NCBI GenBank assembly: GCA_020200235.1 | Contig: JAIVJC010000014.1 | Span: 1-39,276, forward strand | Direction of reading: 5' to 3' | DNA length: 39,276 nucleotides | Source of the DNA: Acidobacteriota bacterium | GTDB taxonomy: Bacteria; Acidobacteriota; Blastocatellia; Pyrinomonadales; Pyrinomonadaceae | In this document: positions 19,760-28,123 of the stretch, in pieces | Layout of the letters: the number at the start of each line of letters is the position of its first letter | Numbering within the stretch: the stretch's first letter is position 1 | Notes under the pieces: model-generated | Database searches by the model: none | What the model was told of the DNA's origin: nothing | Seen by the model: the letters and a program-made list of their open reading frames with translations, nothing else | Made by a program: the position numbers and the translations under genes

Positions 19760-20065
19760 ATGGACACCGCAATCATCGTCGTCTGGTGGGCGACTCTGCT
19801 AGTCGCGCTCGTCCTGACGGCGGTCATCCTGAAACTCGTGTTCCTGATCGTGCGGACGGAACGCGACATCTTGCAGCTCGCTTCGACGACACTCGCGGCG
19901 GCTCAAGGCATCGTGCGGAACACCGCGTTGATTTCGGAGTTGGAGACGACGCGGGGCGTGGCGGGGAAGATTCTCTCCGTCGCCGGGGCGATTGACGCGG
20001 GGTCGGCTTCGATAGAGGGGAAGCTGCGTTCAGTCGGGGGCGCGCTCACCGGGGGGAGGTCGTAA
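19760..20065 (+). CDS. Small single-TM / coiled-coil membrane protein, type A2
   Basis: Start at MDTAIIVVWW preferred (GAGGGAG RBS; the ATG at 19748 abuts the repeat); NTALISELETTRGVAGKILSVAGAIDAGSASIEGKLRSVGGAL resembles A1. Confidence 0.78.
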   Translation: MDTAIIVVWWATLLVALVLTAVILKLVFLIVRTERDILQLASTTLAAAQGIVRNTALISELETTRGVAGKILSVAGAIDAGSASIEGKLRSVGGALTGGRS

Positions 20066-20067
20066 CG

Positions 20068-20358
20068 ATGGCTCTGCTGCTGACGATCCTGACGGCGCTG
20101 CTCGCCGCGGCTCTGGTGATCGCGTTAGTCGTGTCGCTCTTCATAATTTTGCGGACGCTCCAATCGGTGCGAAGGCACATCGAGAAGATCAACTGGGGCG
20201 TGCGCGCGATCGAGAAAGAGACCGAGATGCTCGGCGGGGTGGCGACCTTGAACGGCGGCTTGACGGCGCTCGCGGGCGGGCTGGAATCCGTCGCCACGCA
20301 CTTCACCAACGTGGATCGTAACGTCGGGACGGTTGGCGAAGCTCTGCTACGTGGATGA
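20068..20358 (+). CDS. Small single-TM / coiled-coil membrane protein, type B2
   Basis: 96 aa; TM LLTILTALLAAALVIALVVSLFIIL then LNGGLTALAGGLESVATHFTNVDRNVGTVGEAL resembles B1. Confidence 0.8.
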   Translation: MALLLTILTALLAAALVIALVVSLFIILRTLQSVRRHIEKINWGVRAIEKETEMLGGVATLNGGLTALAGGLESVATHFTNVDRNVGTVGEALLRG

Positions 20359-20387
20359 CGCTTGGGGTCGGTGAGAGGGAACACACG

Positions 20388-21770
20388 ATGGGCGAGATTC
20401 CTGAGAAACACGTCGGCGAAGCCGGTCATCACAAACAGCGCGAATCCTCGACGATGGGGCTGCCGGATCAGGTGGGCAACGTCGCGCGCCGCACGATGGA
20501 AGAGCTGGCGGAAGACATCTGCGCCTCGCAGGGCAAGAGTAAATTCAGTCTCGGCCCGTTGGAGAAAGTCTACGTCTTCTGGCTCGCCGGGATGAGTTGC
20601 GACGGCTGCACCGTCTCAGTCAGCGGCGCGACGGAGCCCGCGCTCGAAGACCTGCTGACCGGCTCGATTCCCGGCGTGCCGCTCGTCGTGCTGCATCATT
20701 ACGTCCTCCAACTGGAATCCGGCGATCACTACATCCAAACCTTAATCAACGCCGAGCAGGGCAAGCTCGACGGCCCTTACGTCTTGGTTTACGAGGGCTC
20801 GATACCGGACGAGAACTTGACCGTCGGCGGCGAGCCGTTCGCCGGCGAGGGATCGCTCCCGCTGTGGGCTCCGAGCGACGAGCGCAGGCGCGTCTCGACC
20901 GCCGAGTGGATGAAGCGGCTGGGACCCGGCGCGGCGGCGTCTATCGCCATCGGGACGTGCGCGACGTGGGGCGGCATCCCGGCGGCTTACGGCAACATCA
21001 CCGGCTCGATGAGCCTGATGGATTGGATGGGCAAGGATTACCGCAGCGCGCTGGGGCTGCCCGTCATCAACATTCCGGGCTGCGCCCCCGTCGGTGATAA
21101 CTTCACCGACGCGGTGCAGGCGATCCTACTTTTTCTGCAAGGCTTGGGACCGCTGCCGGAGTTTGACGAACTGGGTCGCCCCGCGTGGCAGTTCTCCGAG
21201 ACGGTGCACACGCACTGCGTCCGCGCGGGCTTCTACGAGGAGGGCACTTTCGCGAAAGAGTACGGCGACAAGGAATGTCTGGTCGAGATCGGCTGCTGGG
21301 GCCCGGTCGTCAACTGCAACATCACGGAGAAGGGCGCGATCTCGCACATGGGCGGGTGCATGAACTCCGGCGCGCCCTGCATCGGCTGCACGATGCCCGG
21401 CTTCCCCGACAAGTTCTCGCCGTTCTACAAGGCGCCGCCCGGCTCGCTCGTGTCGAGTAATGCCTCGCGCCTGCTCGGCTCGGTCGTCCGCAACCTGCGC
21501 CGCATCAGCCAGCGCGAGCGCAACCGCGAGATACGCTGGCATGACACGGTGCCCTCGGGCTGGGCGATGGAACGGGGCGGCACGTCACTCACGCACAAGA
21601 TTCTCGAAGTCTTCTACGAGGCGATGCAGTTTCAGGGCGGGAAAGCTCCCGAACGAGACCCGCAGAAAAAGTTTCCAACGGGGTATCAGAGTTTGCCTGA
21701 TCGCGTCTACACCAAAGACTATCAACAACTGCCTGAGGATCGTGTGCTGAAGACGGAGAAGAGGGTGTAA
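20388..21770 (+). CDS. hhyS: [NiFe]-hydrogenase small subunit, group 1h-like
   Basis: VFWLAGMSCDGCTVSVSGATEP, IGTCATWGGIPAAYGN, INIPGCAPVGDNF, GCMNSGAPCIGCTMPGFPDKFSPF; no Tat signal; start 20388 chosen over 20355 because of a GAGAGG RBS. Confidence 0.93.
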   Translation: MGEIPEKHVGEAGHHKQRESSTMGLPDQVGNVARRTMEELAEDICASQGKSKFSLGPLEKVYVFWLAGMSCDGCTVSVSGATEPALEDLLTGSIPGVPLVVLHHYVLQLESGDHYIQTLINAEQGKLDGPYVLVYEGSIPDENLTVGGEPFAGEGSLPLWAPSDERRRVSTAEWMKRLGPGAAASIAIGTCATWGGIPAAYGNITGSMSLMDWMGKDYRSALGLPVINIPGCAPVGDNFTDAVQAILLFLQGLGPLPEFDELGRPAWQFSETVHTHCVRAGFYEEGTFAKEYGDKECLVEIGCWGPVVNCNITEKGAISHMGGCMNSGAPCIGCTMPGFPDKFSPFYKAPPGSLVSSNASRLLGSVVRNLRRISQRERNREIRWHDTVPSGWAMERGGTSLTHKILEVFYEAMQFQGGKAPERDPQKKFPTGYQSLPDRVYTKDYQQLPEDRVLKTEKRV

Positions 21771-21775
21771 CGGTA

Positions 21776-21985
21776 ATGACTTTCCAAGTGGTATTAGAGC
21801 CGGGCGAGGACAACTGGATTGTGGCGGAATGCCCGGCCTTGCCCGGGTGCGTAAGTCAGGGGCGCACGGAGGAAGAGGCCGTCAGCAACATCCGCGAGGC
21901 GATAGAACTCTGGTTAGAAACTGAATTAGAGAAGCATCTGGAGACCCTGCCGCCAAACGCCAAACTTCTTGAGGTAACTATCTGA
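21776..21985 (+). CDS. hicB: HicB-like antitoxin
   Basis: MTFQVVLEPGEDNWIVAECPALPGCVSQGRTEEEAVSNIREAIELWLE. Confidence 0.85.
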   Translation: MTFQVVLEPGEDNWIVAECPALPGCVSQGRTEEEAVSNIREAIELWLETELEKHLETLPPNAKLLEVTI

Positions 21986-22251
21986 TGGCAACGCTGCCCG
22001 TCATCTCAGGCGAGGCGGCACTTCGTGCTTTTGAACGCGCAGGTTGGAGTCGCGCCCGGCAAAAAGGAAGTCATGTTTCAATAGTCAAGCCCGGAGTCGA
22101 TTACACTGTCCATCTCGCTAACGACGTGATCGCCTTCCTCCTGCAAGCCTTGATCGTGCTACCGACGCTCATCGCCTGCGGCTTCCGGCCGGGTCTGGGG
22201 CTTCAAGGCAAAACAATGAACGCGGCTCGCAAAGGAGAGCAATTAAAATGA
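21985..22251 (+). pseudogene. hicA: HicA-like toxin, C-terminally replaced/truncated
   Basis: LPVISGEAALRAFERAGWSRARQKGSHVSIVKPGVDYTVHL is HicA-like; the following ANDVIAFLLQALIVLPTLIACGFRPG... does not look like a HicA C-terminus; 1-nt overlap (TGATG) with hicB. Confidence 0.7.
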
Positions 22252-25200
22252 AGCTCGACATGAGAAAGTTATTGGCAGTCGCCTTGTGGTGTCTCACCGC
22301 GGCAACGCTCGGACAGGCGCAGTCCATCAACGGCAGAATTGTGGGCACGGTCACCGACGCGAACGGCGCGGCTATCCCGAAGGCCGCCATCACCGTCACG
22401 AACGAAGGGACGGGCAGCGAACGGCGCGTCGAGGCGGATGAGGACGGCACATATGTCGTCGCCGAATTGCCCGTCGGGTTGTACACGATCAAGATCGAGG
22501 TCCCGAATTTTGCCGCGACGAACAGACCGCACGTGAAGGTGGATGTCGGGGCGGAGACGCGCGTGGACGTGCCCCTTTCGGTGCAGGGCGTGGCAGTCGG
22601 CGTCACCGTGCAGGATCAAGCGCCGGTGTTGCAGAGCGACAGCAGCGCGTTGGCGGAGGTCATCAGCACACGGCAAGTGCTGGAACTGCCGATCAATGGG
22701 CGCGACTTTCGGCGCTTGACGACGATCACGCCGGGCGCAGCGCCGCGTTCGCAGCGCGGCTCTCTTGGTTCGTTCACGGTCAACGGGCAGCGCGAGAAGT
22801 CGAACATTTTTTTGATCGACGGCGTGGATAACAACGACTCGTTCCGCAACCAGCCGTCGTTTAATCAGGGCGGCGTGACGGGCGCGCCCGCGACGCTCTT
22901 CCCCGTGGACGCACTGGGCGAGTTCAGCATTCAGACGCAAGGAGCCGCCGAGTACGGGCGCAACTCCGGCGCGGTGCTCAACATCGTCGTCAAATCCGGC
23001 ACGAACGAGTTTCACGGCAGCGCCTACGAGTTTCTGCGCAACGACAATTTCGACGCGCGGAATTTCTTCGAGACGAAGCGGAATGAGTTCAAGAATAATA
23101 ATTTCGGCGGCGTCCTCGGCGGCCCCCTGGTGCCGAACCGCACGTTCTTTTTCGCCGGCTACGAGGGGCAGCGCGAGACCGTCTTCTCGCCTTTCGCCGT
23201 GCGTGTGCCTTCCGCTCTGGACATCGCCGCCGCCCGCGCCGCCAACGCCGCCGCCGGCCGCGCCGAGAATCCGTTGAGCACACGCCTGCTCGCCCTCTTT
23301 CCAACTGAAAACAGCGCCGCCGCCACCGGCAACAACTACTCTTTCGGCGCGCCGAACAGCAACCGGAGCAACAATTTTCTGGCCAAGATCGATCACAGCA
23401 TCAACGACAAGTTGAACATGAGCGGACGCTACATCTTCGGGCAGGGCACGCAAATCTTTCCGCTCACAAGCGGTAACGGGTCGCCGCTCCCGGCCTATCA
23501 GACGGTCGTCCCGACGCGGATTCAACTCGTCGGTTTGAACCTGCCCTACATCGTCACGCCGAGCGTGATTAACGAACTGCGGCTGAGTTACAACCGCTTC
23601 ACGCAGGGGTTCACGACGCTCGATGGCAGCTTCGATCCGACGAGCGTCGGCCTCAACACCGGCCTGACGACGGGCGGGCTGCCGACGATCTTGGTCAGCG
23701 GTTTCGTCCCGCTCGGCGCGCCGAATAACATCCCGCGCTCGCGCGTCAGCAGCGCCTATCAGGTGGTGGACAACGTGACGTGGACGACGGGCGCGCACAC
23801 ATACAAGTTCGGCGCTGAGTACCGCCGCCCGCTCGTTAATTCCGTCAACGATACCTTCAAGCGCGGGCAGATCAACTTCACCAGCCTCGCCAACTTCCTC
23901 GCCGGCAGCCCTTCGCCCGGCAGCACCGTCATCCTGCGCGGCGGGACGCGCCGCGACACCTACACGCACAACGTCGGCCTCTTCGTGCAGGACGATTGGA
24001 AAGTTAATCCGCGCCTGACGCTCAATCTGGGCTTGCGCTACGAGTACACCGGCGTCTTCGCGGACGCGCACAAACGCATCTCGAACTTCGTGCCGGGCAC
24101 GGGGCTGGTGCAGGTCGGCGATGCCAAGCTGCCTCGTCTCTACAACCGCGACCTGAATAACTTCGCGCCGCGTCTGGGCTTCGCATATGATCTGACCGGC
24201 AAGGGCAAGACCGTGCTGCGCGCCGCTTACGGCATCTATTACGATGCGCCGTCGCAGGACTTCTTCCTCGCGCACAGCTTCCAGAACGGCGGCCCCGGCA
24301 GCGTCGGCAACAACTTCCTGCCCGCCATCGGCACTTTCAACGTCACGTTCCCCTCGACGGCGACAGTGCCGTTCGGTCCCGGCGTCGCGATCTTCCCCGG
24401 CACGACCGCGCCGCCCACGCCCTTCCCCATCTTCGGCGCTGATCTAAACCTGCGCACGCCTTACGTCCAGAGCTACAACGTCAACCTGCAACACACGTTG
24501 AGCGCCGCGACGGTCGTGCAAATCTCTTACGTCGGCTCGTTGGCCCGGAAGTTGTATCGTGTGCGCGACATCAATCAGGCCGTGCCCGGCGCGGGCAGCG
24601 CGCAGAGCCGGCGGCCCTTCAACGCGCAATTCCCGCAGTACAGTTTCATCAACTATTTCGAGACCTCGGCCAACTCGAACTACAACGCCTTCCAGACCTA
24701 CCTCCGGCAACGCATGTCGCGGGGCTTGACCCTGTTCGCTTCCTACACCTGGTCGAAGTCCATTGACGACGCCTCGAACGGCATCTACGGCGGCACGCGC
24801 GGCGTCTCTTTCCCGCAAGACAGCTTCAACGCGCGGGCCGAGCGGGCGCTGTCGAGTTTCGACGTGCGCCACCGGCTCAGCGTCAACTTCGTTTATGATC
24901 TGAAATTTCTCCCGCACGCGCTCGAAAGTCTGCCGCAGCGTTTGACGGAGGGGTGGCAGTTGAGCGGCATCTTGACATCATCGAGCGGCATCCCGATCAC
25001 GCCCTTCATCAGCACGGACGTGAGCCTGACGGGTGAACTGAACGACCGGCCCAACGTCATCGGCGACATCTACGCGGGCGGGCGCACGGTCGCTGCGTGG
25101 ATCAACCCCTGCGTCCTGAGCGCCACCGGCGCGCGGCTAAGCGGTTGCCGGCCAGGCGATATACCGGCGTGGCAGATTCCTGCCGCCGGCACGTTCGGTA

Positions 25201-25472
25201 ACGCCGGGCGCAACATCATCATTGGGCCGCGCTCCAACATCTTCGACTTCTCGGTCAACAAAAACACGAAGCTCAACGAGCGCGTCACGGTGCAGTTCCG
25301 CTCCGAGTTCTTCAACATCTTCAACCATCCGAACTTTGCGCTGCCGAACGTGCAGGCGAACGCCGCCACCTTCGGCGCGATTGGCACCACGCCGGACGTT
25401 GACGCCGGCAACCCGCGTCTGGGCGACGGCGGGCCGCGCGTCATTCAATTCGGCATCAAGGTGATCTTCTGA
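22248..25472 (+). CDS. TonB-dependent receptor / Oar-like outer membrane protein with N-terminal carboxypeptidase-regulatory-like domain
   Basis: 1074 aa; signal peptide, GRIVGTVTDANGAAIPKAAITVTNEGTG, plug VLELPINGRDFRRLTTITPGA, FLIDGVDNNDSFRNQ, C-terminal VIQFGIKVIF; RBS AAGGAG. Confidence 0.92.
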   Translation: MKLDMRKLLAVALWCLTAATLGQAQSINGRIVGTVTDANGAAIPKAAITVTNEGTGSERRVEADEDGTYVVAELPVGLYTIKIEVPNFAATNRPHVKVDVGAETRVDVPLSVQGVAVGVTVQDQAPVLQSDSSALAEVISTRQVLELPINGRDFRRLTTITPGAAPRSQRGSLGSFTVNGQREKSNIFLIDGVDNNDSFRNQPSFNQGGVTGAPATLFPVDALGEFSIQTQGAAEYGRNSGAVLNIVVKSGTNEFHGSAYEFLRNDNFDARNFFETKRNEFKNNNFGGVLGGPLVPNRTFFFAGYEGQRETVFSPFAVRVPSALDIAAARAANAAAGRAENPLSTRLLALFPTENSAAATGNNYSFGAPNSNRSNNFLAKIDHSINDKLNMSGRYIFGQGTQIFPLTSGNGSPLPAYQTVVPTRIQLVGLNLPYIVTPSVINELRLSYNRFTQGFTTLDGSFDPTSVGLNTGLTTGGLPTILVSGFVPLGAPNNIPRSRVSSAYQVVDNVTWTTGAHTYKFGAEYRRPLVNSVNDTFKRGQINFTSLANFLAGSPSPGSTVILRGGTRRDTYTHNVGLFVQDDWKVNPRLTLNLGLRYEYTGVFADAHKRISNFVPGTGLVQVGDAKLPRLYNRDLNNFAPRLGFAYDLTGKGKTVLRAAYGIYYDAPSQDFFLAHSFQNGGPGSVGNNFLPAIGTFNVTFPSTATVPFGPGVAIFPGTTAPPTPFPIFGADLNLRTPYVQSYNVNLQHTLSAATVVQISYVGSLARKLYRVRDINQAVPGAGSAQSRRPFNAQFPQYSFINYFETSANSNYNAFQTYLRQRMSRGLTLFASYTWSKSIDDASNGIYGGTRGVSFPQDSFNARAERALSSFDVRHRLSVNFVYDLKFLPHALESLPQRLTEGWQLSGILTSSSGIPITPFISTDVSLTGELNDRPNVIGDIYAGGRTVAAWINPCVLSATGARLSGCRPGDIPAWQIPAAGTFGNAGRNIIIGPRSNIFDFSVNKNTKLNERVTVQFRSEFFNIFNHPNFALPNVQANAATFGAIGTTPDVDAGNPRLGDGGPRVIQFGIKVIF

Positions 25473-25670
25473 ACCGGGGGCGGCAAGCAAAATTTGGTGT
25501 GGGTGACTAACCCGCGCGGCGCGGCGGTAAGGCTTTGCACAAAAATTAGCTCAGCATGACAATATCTTGAGAGTGACAATTGGTGAGGCCCAACATCCTG
25601 CCGTCACGTTGAATTATTGCGCAAAGCCGCTTAGTAAAACAAGCCGCTAATAGAATGAGGAATCGATAGA

Positions 25671-27527
25671 ATGTGCTTCAAGAACCTTCCGGTCGAGTTT
25701 GACGCTCAGGGCAACGCGCACCTCAAAGGCGGGGTCGTTGACCCTTACGCTTACAAGCCGCGAGAGATCAAGCGCGACAAATTAGAAGAGCTGCTCGCGC
25801 GCAACGGGCACATCAAGGACGTGAGCATCTCGCCGGTGACGCGCGTGGCGGGTGCGCTCTCGTTCCACGCCGTGGCGGATTTGCAAGAGCGGAAGTTTCT
25901 CGAAGCCAACTCGGTCGCGACCATCTTCCGCGGCTACGAAGTGATCCTCAAAGGGCGCGACCCGCGCGACGCCATCTACATTTCGAGCCGCGCCTGCGGC
26001 GTGTGCGGCGGCGTCCACTCGACCGCCGCGTGCGAAGCCATCGAGATGGCTTTCGGGATTTCGCCGCCGCCACTCGGCACCGTTTTGCGCAACCTCGCGC
26101 TCGCGCTCGACTTCCTCTACGACCACCCGCTGCACCTCTTCCTGCTCGCGGGTCCCGACTACTCGCAGGTCGTCGTCCAGGCGACGAGCCCCGCGATGTG
26201 GGAGAAGGCTACGCGCACGGAAGCCCCGAACGCCGAGGTTCACCAGTTCAAGACCATCGGCGACATCATGAAGGGGCTCAACCCGCTCTCCGGCAAGTTG
26301 TACCTCGACGGGTTGAAGATGACGCGCACGCCGCGCGAGGCATACTCCGTGCTCTTCGGCAAGTACCCGCACCCGCAGACGGTCGTGCCCGGCGGTATGT
26401 CTTCGACGGTGACGATCACTGACTTCAACGAGACCTACACGCGGCTCCAGAAGATGATCGACTGGACGAAGCGGATGATCCTGCTCTGGGACGATCTCAC
26501 CGAGTTCTTCTACGAGTACAACCCCGAATACAAGAAGGTCGGCGCGCGCGCGGCGAACATGATCGACCTCGGCATGTGGGACGACGAGAACTCTTACGAC
26601 GCCAGTTATGCGCGCTGCAACGAGTGGGGCGAGAAACGTTCGGTCATCGACGGCCAACTCGTCACGACGAAGCTACAGCAACTCAACCTCGGCCTCGAAG
26701 AGTTCGTCGAACACTCTTACTACGAAGACTGGAATCAGAACGGCAAACAGCGGTTCGCGACAGACCCTTCGGGCGCGCCGCTCTCGCCGAACCACCCGTG
26801 GAATAAGGAGACTCTGCCGAAACCTTCGAAGGAGAGCTGGAAGGATCGCTACACTTGGGACACCGCGCCGCGCTGGGACAGGCAGGTGGTCGAGGCCGGG
26901 TGCTACGCGCGTATCTGGACGACGGCCGCCGCCGGGCTGATGCCGAAGAACGAGTTTCTCGAATCCACCGGCCACAGCCTTAAGTTTCACATGCCGAAGA
27001 CGATGCTGCGCGCGATGGACTTCGAGTGGAAGATTCCCACGTTGTGGAACGCCTTCGAGCGCAACCGCGCGCGCGCCTACTGCATGGGCTACAACCTGAT
27101 GGTCGCCTACACGATGGTCTTGAAGGCGTTCGATCTCTTGCGTAAAGGTGAAGACAAAGTGAGCACGAAGTTCGAGGTGCCGATGGGCGAGCGGATCGGC
27201 GTCGGCTTCTGGGGCGCGGGGCGCGGCTACCTCTCGCACCACCTGACGCTCGACAAGGGCGCGATCACGAACTACCAGATCGTCACGCCCTCGACCTTCA
27301 ACGCCTCGCCGAAAGACCCGTTCGGCAACCCCGGTCCCTACGAGGAGGCGGTCTTGAACACGCCGATCCTCGAAGACTTCGACAAGCCCTCGGACTTCAC
27401 AGGCGTCGACATGCTCCGCGCCATCCGCAGCTTCGACCCCTGCATGCCCTGCACGACGCACATCTACGGCGGCGAGCGCGAGATCGTGCGCGAGGTCAAC
27501 ACCTGCGCCTGCTCAGCCGAAGGCTGA
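25671..27527 (+). CDS. hhyL: [NiFe]-hydrogenase large subunit, group 1h-like
   Basis: 618 aa; ISPVTRVAG, SSRACGVCGGVHSTAACEAIEMAFG (L1), FDPCMPCTTHIYGGEREIVREVNTCACSAEG (L2 plus tail). Confidence 0.95.
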   Translation: MCFKNLPVEFDAQGNAHLKGGVVDPYAYKPREIKRDKLEELLARNGHIKDVSISPVTRVAGALSFHAVADLQERKFLEANSVATIFRGYEVILKGRDPRDAIYISSRACGVCGGVHSTAACEAIEMAFGISPPPLGTVLRNLALALDFLYDHPLHLFLLAGPDYSQVVVQATSPAMWEKATRTEAPNAEVHQFKTIGDIMKGLNPLSGKLYLDGLKMTRTPREAYSVLFGKYPHPQTVVPGGMSSTVTITDFNETYTRLQKMIDWTKRMILLWDDLTEFFYEYNPEYKKVGARAANMIDLGMWDDENSYDASYARCNEWGEKRSVIDGQLVTTKLQQLNLGLEEFVEHSYYEDWNQNGKQRFATDPSGAPLSPNHPWNKETLPKPSKESWKDRYTWDTAPRWDRQVVEAGCYARIWTTAAAGLMPKNEFLESTGHSLKFHMPKTMLRAMDFEWKIPTLWNAFERNRARAYCMGYNLMVAYTMVLKAFDLLRKGEDKVSTKFEVPMGERIGVGFWGAGRGYLSHHLTLDKGAITNYQIVTPSTFNASPKDPFGNPGPYEEAVLNTPILEDFDKPSDFTGVDMLRAIRSFDPCMPCTTHIYGGEREIVREVNTCACSAEG

Positions 27528-27530
27528 AAC

Positions 27531-27631
27531 GATTGCGGAATGCGGAATGCGGATTGCGGATTAGCCGGCTGAAGAATATTTCTGTTCTTATGTCTCTTCA
27601 ATCCGCAATCCGCAATCCGCAATCCGCAATC
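27531..27631. repeat. Heptad-periodic inverted repeat between hhyL and the M52-like gene
   Basis: GATTGCGGAATGCGGAATGCGGATTGCGGATT (27531-27562) versus AATCCGCAATCCGCAATCCGCAATCCGCAATC (27600-27631): 2 mismatches in 32, 37-nt loop. Confidence 0.95.
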
Positions 27632-27634
27632 CCT

Positions 27635-28123
27635 ATGGTTCTGGTTTCGGGCATCGGCTACTCCAACATGAGCGACATGTCCTTCGGTCGCGTGTTGTAC
27701 GGCAAGATGGCTGAGATGAGTTGGCCCGCCCACGTCCACGTCGAAGACCTCAACTTCGGTCCCGTCATGATCTACCAGTGGCTCGAAGAGTTCCCCGTTA
27801 AATTCGACAAGGTCGTACTCGTCAGCGCCGCCAACCGCGGGCGCGAGCCGGGGACGCTGGAGGTGTACGCCTGGGACGGGAAGATGCCCGACGAGGCTGG
27901 CATACAGGCGTGCGTCGGAGAGGCGATCACCGGGGTCATCAGTCTGGAGAACCTGTTGATCGTCTGCAAGCAGTTCGGCGTGCTGCCCGACGATGTGACG
28001 ATCATTGAGATCGAGCCTCAGAACGAGGAGTACGGTTTGGGGTTCAGCCCCGTCGTCGCCGCCAAGGTTGACGAGGCGATTGAGCTCGTCAGAAGTGAGA
28101 CGATGAAGGTTGGCAGCCGATGA
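27635..28123 (+). CDS. M52 hydrogenase-protease-like protein lacking expected nickel ligands
   Basis: True start MVLVSGIGYSNMSDMSFGRVLYG; the upstream 34 aa of the called ORF are repeat-derived (QSAIRNPQSAIP). VVLVSAANRGREPGTLEVY aligns with IIIDAVERGGAPGTLYV of the first protease. Confidence 0.8.
   Translation: MVLVSGIGYSNMSDMSFGRVLYGKMAEMSWPAHVHVEDLNFGPVMIYQWLEEFPVKFDKVVLVSAANRGREPGTLEVYAWDGKMPDEAGIQACVGEAITGVISLENLLIVCKQFGVLPDDVTIIEIEPQNEEYGLGFSPVVAAKVDEAIELVRSETMKVGSR

Noticed and set aside
25473-25670. Missing HicA C-terminus or insertion remnant upstream of hhyL
   Set aside because: No frame gives a HicA-like C-terminus; only an imperfect GGCTTTGC/GCAAAGCC inverted pair is visible, insufficient to define a mobile element end.
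15013-27631. CRISPR array interpretation of the GCGGATT repeats
   Set aside because: 7-bp contiguous units in inverted pairs without regularly spaced unique spacers; no cas genes.
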